A DNA stretch of 64,000 bases from Synechococcus sp. ATX 2A4. Its GTDB lineage: Bacteria; Cyanobacteriota; Cyanobacteriia; PCC-6307; Cyanobiaceae. Positions 17,373 to 26,224 of this stretch are shown piece by piece. Positions within the stretch are counted from its first letter, which is position 1. Each line of letters begins with the position of its first letter. Position numbers and translations under genes: made by a program. The notes beneath the pieces are model-generated. The model was not told the origin of the DNA. It ran no database searches and was given only the letters and a program-made list of their open reading frames with translations. The stretch covers positions 1 through 64,000 of the forward strand of contig NZ_JAGQCV010000012.1 of the NCBI RefSeq assembly GCF_024346375.1, in the 5' to 3' direction.

Positions 17373-17714
17373 GTGGCCACCCGTCAGACCTCCGCCAGCG
17401 GCCGCCCTAAATCACCTCGCATTCAGGTGGTCCTGCCTGAAGAACTCTGTGAGCGACTGGCCGCAGTGGCTGAGGCGGAGTCACGCACGGTCAGCAATAT
17501 GGCCAAGGTGCTGATCCAGCAGGGCCTGGATCGGTTGGACCGGGAGCTGCCGCCAGAACTGACGCGCGACCTGCCGCGCGAAGGCGATTCCCGCAGCCAG
17601 CGCCAGCTGCGCACCGATCAATTCCGCCAGGCCCTTGAGCGGCAGCAACGCAATGGCCCCGGCCGTCTGCGAGGGGCGCCGCGGCGGCTGCGGTTCTACC
17701 GGCCGGCGGGCTGA
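17373..17714 (+). CDS. Ribbon-helix-helix (CopG-type) DNA-binding protein
   Basis: The core PRIQVVLPEELCERLAAVAE followed by RTVSNMAKVLIQQGL is a ribbon-helix-helix fold: a beta strand, helix A, then a turn with SN and helix B. The C-terminal half is very basic (RQALERQQRNGPGRLRGAPR). The frame is open from 17286, but a GTG at 17373 (VATRQTSASGRPKS) avoids overlap with the divergent gene and places the palindrome upstream. Such proteins are local repressors or antitoxins. No toxin gene follows; the next gene is convergent anmK. Confidence 0.7.
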   Translation: MATRQTSASGRPKSPRIQVVLPEELCERLAAVAEAESRTVSNMAKVLIQQGLDRLDRELPPELTRDLPREGDSRSQRQLRTDQFRQALERQQRNGPGRLRGAPRRLRFYRPAG

Positions 17715-17787
17715 ACGGCTCCTGGGACGCAGGCAGGAAGTCTTCCTGGCCGACCTGACTTTGCCGGGGGGTGGCAGTTGCTTGAAT

Positions 17788-18963
17788 TCAACTGGTGGGG
17801 CTAGCGAGCACGCCCAGCACCGCGCTGCGGGAGGCCCCGGTGACGGCAGGCAGGGAACCGGGATGGCGGTGGTGGTGCCACCAGGCCAGCAGCGCGAAGC
17901 CCAGCGCCTCGCGCTGCGACGGCTCCACCCCCAGCTCCGAGAGGGGCCGCACCATCACGCCACGGCAGCGCTGGCGCAGTTCTCGCACCAGGGTGGGGTT
18001 GTGGGCGCCGCCGCCGGCCAGCACCAGCTCAAACGGCCGGGTTCCCCGTTCCAGATCCTGAGCGACAACCGCTGCACTGAAGGCGGTGAGGGTGGCGAGC
18101 GCATCGGCCTGCTGCTCCGCAAGCTCGGCGCCACTGCTGCCGGCAGCGGTAGCAGCGCCGGCAGCAGTGGCGAGATCCTGCAGGCGGCGGCGCAGATCCT
18201 CCTGGCCGAACAGCTCGCGGCCGGTGGATTTCGGCGGCGGCACGCGGAAGTAGTCGTCCTGCAGCCAGCGGGCGATCAGGGCCTCCTGCACCTGACCGCG
18301 GGCGGCCCAGGCACCATCGCGGTCGTAGCTGAGGCGTCCTTGGCTGAACTGCGCAACCGCCAGGTCGATCAAGGTGTTGGCCGGCCCGCAGTCCCAGCCC
18401 GTCACCGGGGCCTGCCGCTCCGGGCCGCTGGCCGGTGGCAGCAGGGTGAGATTGGCGATGCCGCCGAGGTTGAGCACTGCCCGCCAGCCGCCGATGCGCG
18501 GCAGCAGCGCGGCATCGGCAGCGGGTACCAGTGGCGCGCCATGCCCGCCGAGTGCCAGATCGTGGGCGCGCAGATCAAACACCACCGGCGTGTTCAGCAG
18601 TTGGGCCAGCAACGGGCCTTGCAGCAGTTGCCAGCTGGCGCCGCGACCTTCGGGCGTGGGCGGGCGGTGCCAGATGGTCTGGCCGTGGCAGCCCACCAGC
18701 TTCGCGTCGCCGGCGGGGTCGCAGCTGCGGGCGGCGCGCGCCTGCTCAACGGTGACCTCCTCCGCCAGATCCAGCAGCGCGGCGGCGGTGTGCGGCTCCC
18801 CCTGACCCACCGCCACCAACCGAGCGCGCAGCGGCTCGGGGTAGGGGGTGGAGGTGCTGCGCAGCACACTCCAGCGGGGGTGGTCGCGTGGACCTTCGAA
18901 GCGAGCGAGTACGGCATCGATGCCATCGGCACTCGTGCCGCTCATCAGGCCCAGCACCTTCAT
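17788..18963 (-). CDS. anmK: Anhydro-N-acetylmuramic acid kinase
   Basis: The 391-aa protein opens with the AnmK signature MKVLGLMSGTSADGIDAVLA. It continues with LVGCHGQTIWHRP, VLNLGGIANLT, a sugar-site GWDCGPANTLID motif and ELVLAGGGAHNPTL. The enzyme phosphorylates and opens 1,6-anhydro-MurNAc to give MurNAc-6-phosphate during cell-wall recycling. It starts 4 nt after the ktrA stop, so it is probably the last gene of the minus-strand cluster. Confidence 0.93.
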   Translation of the reverse strand: MKVLGLMSGTSADGIDAVLARFEGPRDHPRWSVLRSTSTPYPEPLRARLVAVGQGEPHTAAALLDLAEEVTVEQARAARSCDPAGDAKLVGCHGQTIWHRPPTPEGRGASWQLLQGPLLAQLLNTPVVFDLRAHDLALGGHGAPLVPAADAALLPRIGGWRAVLNLGGIANLTLLPPASGPERQAPVTGWDCGPANTLIDLAVAQFSQGRLSYDRDGAWAARGQVQEALIARWLQDDYFRVPPPKSTGRELFGQEDLRRRLQDLATAAGAATAAGSSGAELAEQQADALATLTAFSAAVVAQDLERGTRPFELVLAGGGAHNPTLVRELRQRCRGVMVRPLSELGVEPSQREALGFALLAWWHHHRHPGSLPAVTGASRSAVLGVLASPTS

Positions 18964-18967
18964 CGGC

Positions 18968-19672
18968 TCAGTGGGAGGGGAGGGCCTCGAGCGCCTCGCT
19001 GCTACCCATCACCACCAGCAGCTCATCTTCGTTGAGCACGTGGGAGGCCGGCGGATTCACGGTGAGGCGGTTCTGGGGACCGGCCGCCAGCACACTGACG
19101 TTGTGGTTCTTGCGCATGTTTAGATCGCGCAGGGAGCGACCCACGAACACCTTCGGCACCTTGATTTCCTCGATGCTGTTGCGGTCGTCGAGCCGCAGCC
19201 GCTCCAACAGGTTGGGCCGCACCAGCTCCATGCCCAAACGCGCGCCCTGCATCTTGGACGGGAACACCACCCGATCGGCGCCGACCCTCCGGAGCATTTT
19301 TTCATGCAGATCGCTGGTGGCCCGGGCAATCACCTGACGCACCCTGCTGCCGGGTGCATCTTTGACGATCAAGGTGGCGGTGATGCTGGCCTCGATTGGC
19401 TCACTGATCGCCACTACTACTGTGCCCACATCCAGTGCGCCGGCGGCGCGCAGCGCTTCCTCATCGGTGCAATCCACCACCCGTGCCTCAATGGCCGGAT
19501 CCTCCTGGCGCAGTTCATCGATCGCCCGTTGGCAGTTGTCGATGGCCAGCACCTCCGCATCGAAGCGCAGCAACTCCTTGCAGACGGCACTGCCGAAGCG
19601 GCCCACGCCGATCACGGCGTAACTCCTCGACACCGTGTCGCTGCCGCCCTGCCATTGCCACCACTGGGTCAT
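18968..19672 (-). CDS. ktrA: KtrA/TrkA-type potassium channel regulatory subunit
   Basis: The 234-aa product contains an RCK N domain with the Rossmann motif VIGVGRFGSAVCKEL, an acidic ribose-binding residue in VLAIDNC, and the stretch IEARVVDCTDEEALRAAG. A C-terminal RCK domain follows (IEEIKVPKVFVGRSLRDLNM onwards). Such subunits form cytoplasmic rings that gate KtrB in response to ATP/ADP or NAD(H). The ATG at 19672 (MTQWWQWQGG) is preferred over the upstream-open frame. The gene follows ktrB by 43 nt. Confidence 0.92.
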   Translation of the reverse strand: MTQWWQWQGGSDTVSRSYAVIGVGRFGSAVCKELLRFDAEVLAIDNCQRAIDELRQEDPAIEARVVDCTDEEALRAAGALDVGTVVVAISEPIEASITATLIVKDAPGSRVRQVIARATSDLHEKMLRRVGADRVVFPSKMQGARLGMELVRPNLLERLRLDDRNSIEEIKVPKVFVGRSLRDLNMRKNHNVSVLAAGPQNRLTVNPPASHVLNEDELLVVMGSSEALEALPSH

Positions 19673-19715
19673 GAGCGGTGCAAAGGAAGGAAAAAAGTGG
19701 AGAGGTGCATGACGA

Positions 19716-21104
19716 TCAGAGGTAAAGCTCTTCGCGGGGATAGCCCACCCGATTGTGGGTCCTGCTGGGGTAAAGGGACGAGAGCAACAACAGAATGCCC
19801 ACCCGGCCCACAAACATGCCCACCATCAACACCAGCTGGCCCCAGCGGTTGAGCTGGGCAGTGACGCCCACATCCAGGCCGACGGTGCCGAAGGCCGACA
19901 CACAGGTGAACAGCTTTTCGAGAAAGCTGAACGGTTCGCCACCCGATGCTCCCGCAGCGGTGTTGCCGAGGCCGAGCACCAGGGCCATGCCCAGCACGAA
20001 CAGGGCGGAGGAGAGGGCCACGCCGATGGCGCGCAACACCACCTTGTCGGGGATCTCGCGGTTGCGCACCACCACTTCCTCTTCACCACGAAGGGTGGCA
20101 CGGGTGGCGGCCACCAGGGCGGCGAAGGTGGTGGTCTTGATGCCTCCGCCGGTGCCGCCCGGGCTGGCCCCGATGAACATCAACGCCATCATCAGCAGGA
20201 GACCGGCATCGGAAATCGTGTCCACCGTGAGTGGCACGGTGTTGAAGCCGGCCGTGCGGGTGGTGATCGACTGAAACAGCGTGACCTGCACCTGGTCCCA
20301 CCAGCCCATGCTTCCCACCATCCGCTCGGTGGCGAAATGTTCGGTGAACAGCAACCCCACCGTCCCCAGAATGATCAGGACCACCGTGCTGCGGATCACC
20401 AACCGCGTGTGCAGGCTGAGCCGGCTGAGCCGGTGCAGGTGGCCGAGGCGGAAGCGGTTCACCCAGAGGTCATTGGCGACGCGCCAACCGATGCCACCGA
20501 TCACGATCAAGGCAGCGATCACCGCATTCACCACCGGTTGCTGGCGGTAGCTCACCAGGCTGTCTGACCAGAGACCGAAACCGGCGTTGTTGTAAGCGCT
20601 GATGCAGTGGAACAGGGCCGCCCAGAGCCGTTCTCCCCGGTTGTGAATGTCGGCGAATCCATAGGTGTAGAGAATCACCGTGCCCACGGCGATCACCGCG
20701 GCGGCAATCACCAGAATCTGGTGAAAGGTGGTACCGATGCCACCAACTCCGAACTCATCGAGGGCCCGGCCCTTGTCGAGCCGGTGACGCAGGCCGGAAC
20801 GGCCCTGCACAAATCCCTGCAGGAAGGTGGTGATCGCCATCAGCCCCAGCCCGCCGGTGAGGATCAGACCCGCCAGCACCATCTGACCGACCAGGGTGAG
20901 GTCGGTGCCGACATCAATGATCGACAGCCCCGTGACCGTGATCGCCGAGGTGACGGTGAACAGCGCCTCCCAAAGCCCTACATCGGTGCTGGAGCAAACC
21001 GGGCTGGCCATCAGCAGAGTGCCCACGGCGATCACCAGCATCCCTGTCACCAGGGTGAACTGAGGAACAGTGAGACGGTGCTGCCAGCCCGATCGGGTGC
21101 TCAC
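19716..21104 (-). CDS. ktrB: KtrB/TrkH-type potassium transporter membrane subunit
   Basis: The 462-aa protein has four pore-loop repeats typical of the superfamily: TSAITVTGLS, CISAYNNAGF, TTRTAGFNT and SAFGTVGLDVG, each with the conserved filter glycine. SPGGTGGGIKTTT corresponds to the intramembrane gate loop. With KtrA it forms a Na+-stimulated K+ uptake system important for turgor control. Its start (21104) overlaps the end of the peroxiredoxin gene by 4 nt, which points to coupled translation. Confidence 0.93.
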   Translation of the reverse strand: MSTRSGWQHRLTVPQFTLVTGMLVIAVGTLLMASPVCSSTDVGLWEALFTVTSAITVTGLSIIDVGTDLTLVGQMVLAGLILTGGLGLMAITTFLQGFVQGRSGLRHRLDKGRALDEFGVGGIGTTFHQILVIAAAVIAVGTVILYTYGFADIHNRGERLWAALFHCISAYNNAGFGLWSDSLVSYRQQPVVNAVIAALIVIGGIGWRVANDLWVNRFRLGHLHRLSRLSLHTRLVIRSTVVLIILGTVGLLFTEHFATERMVGSMGWWDQVQVTLFQSITTRTAGFNTVPLTVDTISDAGLLLMMALMFIGASPGGTGGGIKTTTFAALVAATRATLRGEEEVVVRNREIPDKVVLRAIGVALSSALFVLGMALVLGLGNTAAGASGGEPFSFLEKLFTCVSAFGTVGLDVGVTAQLNRWGQLVLMVGMFVGRVGILLLLSSLYPSRTHNRVGYPREELYL

Positions 21105-21736
21105 GTATTGGGCTGGGGGGTCATGCGCAGGTAGGGCTTGACCTCAGTGACCCCTTTGGGGAACTTGGCCCGGGCATCTTCGGTGGAGATCGAGGGCACC
21201 ACCACGCAGTCGTCACCCTGCTGCCAGTTCACCGGAGTGGCCACCTGGTGGTGGTCGGTGAGTTGGAGGGAGTCGATCACCCGGAGGATTTCATGGAAAT
21301 TCCGGCCCGTGCTGGCTGGATAGGTGATCTGCAGACGCAGCTTCTTGCTGGGATCGATGATGAACACCGAGCGCACTGTGAGGTTGTTCAGCGCTTTCGG
21401 GTGGATCATCCCGTAAAGGTCGCTCACCGATTTGTCCGCATCTGCCAGGATCGGGTAGTCAACGATCGTGCACTGCGTTTCATTGATGTCGCCGATCCAG
21501 CCTTTGTGGCTCTCGGCGGAATCGACGCTCAAGGCGATCGTCTTGACATTGCGCTTTTCCCACTCCGGGCGCAGTCGGGCCACCTCACCCAGTTCCGTGG
21601 TGCAAACGGGGGTGTAGTCGGCGGGGTGAGAAAACAGCACGACCCAGCTGTCGCCGGCAAAGTCGTAGAGGTTGATCGGACCCAGCTGGGATTCCTGGGT
21701 GAAGTCGGGGACGGTGTCACCGAGTTGAAGGGGCAT
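21101..21736 (-). CDS. 1-Cys peroxiredoxin (Prx6 type)
   Basis: The 211-aa sequence has the peroxidatic Cys45 in HPADYTPVCTTELGEVARL and the Prx6-specific C-terminal part (QVATPVNWQQGDDCVVVPSI). The long C-terminal domain and PVCTTE motif indicate the 1-Cys class, which reduces hydrogen peroxide and organic hydroperoxides in the cytoplasm. A second Cys in GDDCVVV is common in the group and is not the resolving residue. The gene lies between hflX and ktrB. Confidence 0.92.
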   Translation of the reverse strand: MPLQLGDTVPDFTQESQLGPINLYDFAGDSWVVLFSHPADYTPVCTTELGEVARLRPEWEKRNVKTIALSVDSAESHKGWIGDINETQCTIVDYPILADADKSVSDLYGMIHPKALNNLTVRSVFIIDPSKKLRLQITYPASTGRNFHEILRVIDSLQLTDHHQVATPVNWQQGDDCVVVPSISTEDARAKFPKGVTEVKPYLRMTPQPNT

Positions 21737-21780
21737 GGCAGGGAGGATGAGACATCGTTGATCGTGCCATAACCCTGCGG

Positions 21781-23418
21781 TCAGCTGACTTGGGTGATCA
21801 TCCAGTCGCGCAGTCCCTCCAGGCCGAAGTCTGCAGTCGCTGACACGAACAGCATGGTGGGGTACAGGGCGCGGGCCAGTTCCAGCGCGTGCGCATCGCA
21901 GCGGTCGATCTGGTTGCCCACCACCTGCCGCGGCGCGGCGCTGCCGAGGGTGTCGAGCAGGCTGTTCACCGCTTCGAGCTGCTGTGGCCAGGCCGGGTCC
22001 GACAGATCGACCACCACCAGCAACTGATCGGCGTCAAGGGTTTCCTCCAGCGTGGAGCGGAACGCCTCCACCAGTGGTGGAGGCAGGGCGCGGATGAAGC
22101 CGACCGTGTCGGTGATCAACAGCCGGACCAGCCCTCCCTGCCCATCCGGCAGGTCAAGCCGCCGGGTGGTGGGATCGAGGGTGGCGAACAGCTTGTTCTC
22201 GGCCAGCACCTCCTCACCCGCCGCCGGGCGGGTGAGGGCATTGAGCAGGGAGCTCTTGCCGGCGTTGGTGTATCCCACCAGGGCCAGGCGTTTCACGCCC
22301 TGGCGCCCCTCGCGCAGGCGAGCCCGGTGCTCTCCGAGCCGCTGCACCTCCCGCTGCAGGCGATCGAGGCGGCGGGCAATGGCCCGCCGGTCTTTCTCCA
22401 GCTGGGTTTCCCCCGGGCCTCGGGTGCCGATACCGCCCCCCTGGCGCGAGAGGCTCTGGCCGCGGCCGCTGAGCCGTGGCAGCCGGTAGCGCAGCTGGGC
22501 CAGCTCCACCTGCAGACGTCCGGCGCCGCTGGCGGCCCGCTGGGCAAAGATGTCGAGAATCAGTTCGGTGCGGTCGCTGATCGGCAGGTCCACCAGCCGT
22601 TCCAGGTTGCGGGCCTGCACCGGCGTGAGGTCCCGATCGGTCACCACCAGAGTGGCTCCCAGGCGCCGGGCCTCCAGTGCCGCCTCGCGCAGTTTTCCTT
22701 CCCCCCAGAGCGCATGGGCCGCCGCTCCCTGGCGCTTCTGCTGGATCAGGCCCACCGGCACCGCGCCGGCGCTGCGCACCAGCCCTTCGAGTTCGGCGAT
22801 GTCGCGCTGGCTGGCGGTGCCGTCATCGCTGATCAGGGCCAGCAACAGCACCCGTTCGGGTCCCGCCTGGGGCGCCAGCCGTGTGTCGTCGGCCGCAGCT
22901 TCCGCTGGTGCCGGCGAGGCCTCGGCCTGGCAGATCTCAGCCAGGTCGGCTTCCCGGTGCAGGGCCCAGGGGCGCCCCTCCTCCTGGCTGATCGTGTAAA
23001 CCGCTGCCGCCCAGCGTCCCCCCGCGGCGGCTTTGTCGGGGTAGCGGAGCCACACCAGTGGCTCCAGATCGAGCCCCACCAGCGCTTCGCTGGCCAGCGG
23101 TTCGAGAGCGGGCTTGCGGCCCACGCAGGTGATCAGGCGCAGGTCGCTCCCCTGGCGCCGCTCGCTGCCGGGCAGCCGCTCGATCAGGCGGCCCGATTGC
23201 TCCAGCGGCCCCACCCACAGCAGGCGGGTGAGCCCGCGCCCGTCGATCACCAGGCTCAGCGGCAGCTCCAGCTCACGGGCCTCGGCCGCCAGCCGCTGCA
23301 GGCAGAGCAGTTCCGCGCCGCCGCCTTCGGGGTGGCGGCGGTGGGACAGCCGCTCCAGGCGGCGTTTCTGGGCGGGGCGCAGACCGGTGACGCGTCCCAG
23401 CAGCACAGCTTGTTTCAA
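21781..23418 (-). CDS. hflX: GTPase HflX
   Basis: The 545-aa protein has an N-terminal ~200-aa extension common in cyanobacterial members, then the HflX domain (LEGLVRSAGAVPVGLIQQKR, a glycine-rich GRGQSLSRQGGGIGTRGPGE). The G domain follows with P-loop GYTNAGKSS, G3 DTVGFIRALP and G4 NQID. HflX binds the 50S subunit and rescues or splits stalled ribosomes under stress. It lies 44 nt upstream of the peroxiredoxin gene and 18 nt downstream of the HAD gene on the same strand. Confidence 0.93.
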   Translation of the reverse strand: MKQAVLLGRVTGLRPAQKRRLERLSHRRHPEGGGAELLCLQRLAAEARELELPLSLVIDGRGLTRLLWVGPLEQSGRLIERLPGSERRQGSDLRLITCVGRKPALEPLASEALVGLDLEPLVWLRYPDKAAAGGRWAAAVYTISQEEGRPWALHREADLAEICQAEASPAPAEAAADDTRLAPQAGPERVLLLALISDDGTASQRDIAELEGLVRSAGAVPVGLIQQKRQGAAAHALWGEGKLREAALEARRLGATLVVTDRDLTPVQARNLERLVDLPISDRTELILDIFAQRAASGAGRLQVELAQLRYRLPRLSGRGQSLSRQGGGIGTRGPGETQLEKDRRAIARRLDRLQREVQRLGEHRARLREGRQGVKRLALVGYTNAGKSSLLNALTRPAAGEEVLAENKLFATLDPTTRRLDLPDGQGGLVRLLITDTVGFIRALPPPLVEAFRSTLEETLDADQLLVVVDLSDPAWPQQLEAVNSLLDTLGSAAPRQVVGNQIDRCDAHALELARALYPTMLFVSATADFGLEGLRDWMITQVS

Positions 23419-23436
23419 GGGCGCGGGTGCATCGGG

Positions 23437-24099
23437 TCAGGGGCGTTGGATCCGCAGGCAACGCACACCGGCGGCGGCCGCCCCTTCAGCATCCTCGGGG
23501 CTGTCCCCCACGTGCCACACATCCGTGGCTCCGAGGCCGAGCGCCGTCAGCGCCAACCGGAAGGGCAGGGGGTCGGGTTTGGCGGCCCCGGCCGCGCTGG
23601 AGACGATCACCGCCTGGAGGTGCACCGCCAGCCCCAGCCCGCCAAGCAGCCCGGGCAGACGCCCGTCGAAATTGCTCACCACTGCCAGCCGGAGGCCCAG
23701 TGCCGCCCAGTGTTCAAGGGCGGTGAGCACCCCGGGCAGCACGTGCCACAGCGCCGGATCGGCAAAGCGGAGATACAGCTCCTCCCGCAAGGCGGCGGGG
23801 GCAGAGGCGCCGCTGCCGGCGGCCAGCAAGGCGCCATTGATCCGCTCACCCCACCACTGCCGTTCAGCCTCCTCGAGCTCCTGCTGCTGCAGGCCGGGGA
23901 AGGCCAGGGGCGGGGCCTGGCGCAGCACGGCCGGAAAGGCCTGGTCAATGGCGGCTGCGTTCACCGTGATCCCATGGCCGGCAGCGGCGGCGGCGTAGGT
24001 GGTGCCCACCGATTCCCGCAGGCCGATCAAGGTGCCCATCGCATCGAGCAGCAGCCCCTTGGGGGCCGGCCAGGCCTCTGTGGCGGCGGCGGCGCTCAG
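23437..24099 (-). CDS. HAD-superfamily hydrolase, probable CTG start
   Basis: Motifs II (VVSNFDG), Lys (AKPDPLPF) and III (HVGDSPEDAEGA) are clear, as in REG-2/YjjG-like phosphatases. Motif I, LLLDAMGTLIG with the nucleophile Asp, starts before the first ATG (24039). The real start must be upstream and non-ATG. The only initiation-like codons in frame are CTGs; the CTG at 24099 overlaps the stop of the NADH dehydrogenase gene as CTGA, an arrangement like ATGA coupling. That start gives 220 aa. The second Asp of motif I is replaced by Met (DAM), so activity or class may differ. Confidence 0.75.
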   Translation of the reverse strand: MSAAAATEAWPAPKGLLLDAMGTLIGLRESVGTTYAAAAAGHGITVNAAAIDQAFPAVLRQAPPLAFPGLQQQELEEAERQWWGERINGALLAAGSGASAPAALREELYLRFADPALWHVLPGVLTALEHWAALGLRLAVVSNFDGRLPGLLGGLGLAVHLQAVIVSSAAGAAKPDPLPFRLALTALGLGATDVWHVGDSPEDAEGAAAAGVRCLRIQRP

Positions 24100-25397
24100 G
24101 GCCGGGGCGGCGGCGTGCCGGCGGGTTCGCCGGTGGCGAAGAGGGGGCGGCCCAGGTCGGAAAGCCAGCCTGCGGCCACGCGCAGCTGGTGGGGCAGCCC
24201 TGGCAGACGGCCCAGATAGGTGAGCTGGCGGAGGCGATAGGCGGCGGATCCGGCCAGGGTGAGACCCAGCCCGGTGAGGCTGGCCTCGCCAATGCCGAGG
24301 CTGATCATTTCGCCGAGATCGTTCCAGCGAAATGGGGTGGTGGGCTCGCCGGCCAGGCTGCGGATCAGGTTGTCGGCCAGGTTGTCGGCCTGCTGGAAGG
24401 CCACCTGGGCCGTGCCCGCCAGGGGCTCGCCATCGGCATCGGCCACATGGGCCACATCGCCGAGGGCATAGAGATGGGGATGTTGCACCAACGACAGATC
24501 GGGGTGGCAGAGCAGACGGCCGCGGCGGTCGGTGGCGGCAACGGGTGTGATCGCTGGCGCGGCCACCGTCACCCCGGCGGTCCAGACCACACCATCGACG
24601 TTGAGATGCTCGGTGTTGGCGGCGCCCCCGCCGGCCGGTTCATGCCGCAGCCTGACCCGGCCGGCCTCTACCCCTTCCACCCGGGTATGGGTGCGCAGGC
24701 GTACATCCCGGCGTAATAGGGCAGCCCTGGCCTGCTCGCGGTTGAAGGCACGCGCCTCGGGCAGCAGCTCGGCGCCCTGCTCCACCAGCTCCAGCACGGC
24801 GTGGCCCTGCAGCAGGTCGGCCAGCTTGCAGGCCAGTTCCACGCCGCTTGCCCCGGCACCCACGATCGCCAGGCGTTGCAGGGGCCGCTGCTGCGCCCTG
24901 AGCCGCTGCACCAGGGCCTGAAGGCGTTCCACGTCCTCCAGGCTGCGGAACTGCAAGGCATGCCCGCCCACGCCGGGGATGCCGAAATCATTGGCGCGGC
25001 TGCCGGTGGCCACCACGAGCCGGGAATAGGGCAGGCAGCGGCCTTGCGTGGTGGTAACGGTGCCGGCGGCGGCATCGACGCTCGCCACGCGGTCGCGCAA
25101 CCAGGCGATACCGCGGCTGGCCAGCAGGCTGGCGTAACGCGGCGCCACTTCCCAGGCGCGCAGCTCATCGGAAAGCAGCTCGTAGAGGAGCGGCAGAAAC
25201 ACGAACCGCTCGTTCGGCTCCACCAGCAGCACCGGCGGCGGATCACGCCGGGCGGCCAGGGCCAGTGCTGTGTAAAGGCCTCCGAATCCGCCCCCGACGA
25301 TCACCACTGGATGGGGGGGCTCCCACGGGGCGGTGCTGCCTGCGCCGGCGTCGGCTGGATTCGGGAAGGGGGTGCGGTCCCCGCTGGTCTCCGCCAT
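24096..25397 (-). CDS. Type II NAD(P)H dehydrogenase
   Basis: The 433-aa flavoprotein has the FAD dinucleotide fold VVIVGGGFGGLYTALAL, a second nucleotide fold LAIVGAGASGVELACKLADL, LVVATGSRAND, and a second FAD-contact motif HLYALGDVAHVADADGEP. The C-terminal region (AAYRLRQLTYLGRLPGLPHQ) is the membrane-association part. Such NDH-2 enzymes oxidise NAD(P)H and reduce quinone without pumping protons and are often redox sensors in cyanobacteria. It is the first gene of the minus-strand cluster and diverges from cysH. Confidence 0.9.
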   Translation of the reverse strand: MAETSGDRTPFPNPADAGAGSTAPWEPPHPVVIVGGGFGGLYTALALAARRDPPPVLLVEPNERFVFLPLLYELLSDELRAWEVAPRYASLLASRGIAWLRDRVASVDAAAGTVTTTQGRCLPYSRLVVATGSRANDFGIPGVGGHALQFRSLEDVERLQALVQRLRAQQRPLQRLAIVGAGASGVELACKLADLLQGHAVLELVEQGAELLPEARAFNREQARAALLRRDVRLRTHTRVEGVEAGRVRLRHEPAGGGAANTEHLNVDGVVWTAGVTVAAPAITPVAATDRRGRLLCHPDLSLVQHPHLYALGDVAHVADADGEPLAGTAQVAFQQADNLADNLIRSLAGEPTTPFRWNDLGEMISLGIGEASLTGLGLTLAGSAAYRLRQLTYLGRLPGLPHQLRVAAGWLSDLGRPLFATGEPAGTPPPRP

Positions 25398-25462
25398 GGA
25401 CGCGGCGTCTCGGTGGCTGGGTGGGCAGCTCGAACCCTAACCAGGGCGTTGCATCACAGGAG

Positions 25463-26224
25463 ATGATGGGATTCATGGCCGCCACCATCTCCACCACCCT
25501 CCCCACCAACCGCCAGGGCCTGCCGCTCGACGCTGAGGCCGCAGGGACAGTGCTGAAAGCCCTTTCCCCCCAGGAGCAACTGCGCTGGGGAATGGACAGC
25601 TTCGGGGATCACTTCGCCCTGATCACCAGCTTCGGCATTCAATCTGCGGTGCTGCTGCACATGGCCGCCACCCTCGACCCCGCCCTGCCGGTGATCTGGG
25701 TCGATACGGGCTATCTCCCCCCCGAGACCTACCGCTACGCCGAGCAGCTCACGGGCTTGCTGTCGCTCAACCTGCAGGTGGTCCAGGCCGAGCTGAGCCC
25801 AGCCCGCATGGAAGCGCTGCATGGCCAGCTGTGGGCCACCGGCGATGCCGATGATCTCGAGCTCTATCACCGCCTGCGCAAGGTGGAACCGCTCGATCAC
25901 GCCTTCGAAACGATCGGGGTGACCTGCTGGGCCAGTGGGGTGCGTAGTGGCCAGACCGACCACCGCGCTGCGATGCTGCCGCTCCAACCGGTGCGGGGAC
26001 GTTGGTCGCTGCGGCCGCTGCTGAGTTGGACGAACCGGGACGTTTATTACTACCTGCAGAACAATGGCCTGCCCCAGCACCCGCTGTTCGAGCAGGGGTA
26101 TTCCACCGTGGGCGACTGGCATTCCAGCGGCCCCGACGACGGCAGTGGCCGCTCCACCCGCTTCAGTGGCCTGCAGCAGGAGTGCGGCATCCATCTGCCC
26201 GGTGTGATGGGCGAGGGGATCTAG
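25463..26224 (+). CDS. cysH: Phosphoadenylyl-sulfate (PAPS) reductase
   Basis: The adenylyl-sulfate reductase fold is shown by ITSFGIQSAVLLHM, VIWVDTGYLPPETYRYAEQL and WASGVRSGQTDHR. The catalytic Cys lies in ECGIHLP near the C-terminus. The CC...CxxC cysteines of 4Fe-4S APS reductases are absent, so a PAPS-specific enzyme using thioredoxin is expected. It makes sulfite for cysteine synthesis. Candidate ATGs are at 25463, 25466 and 25475. The AGGAG at 25458-25462 abuts the first, so the true start may be 25475 (MAATISTTL). Confidence 0.92.
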   Translation: MMGFMAATISTTLPTNRQGLPLDAEAAGTVLKALSPQEQLRWGMDSFGDHFALITSFGIQSAVLLHMAATLDPALPVIWVDTGYLPPETYRYAEQLTGLLSLNLQVVQAELSPARMEALHGQLWATGDADDLELYHRLRKVEPLDHAFETIGVTCWASGVRSGQTDHRAAMLPLQPVRGRWSLRPLLSWTNRDVYYYLQNNGLPQHPLFEQGYSTVGDWHSSGPDDGSGRSTRFSGLQQECGIHLPGVMGEGI

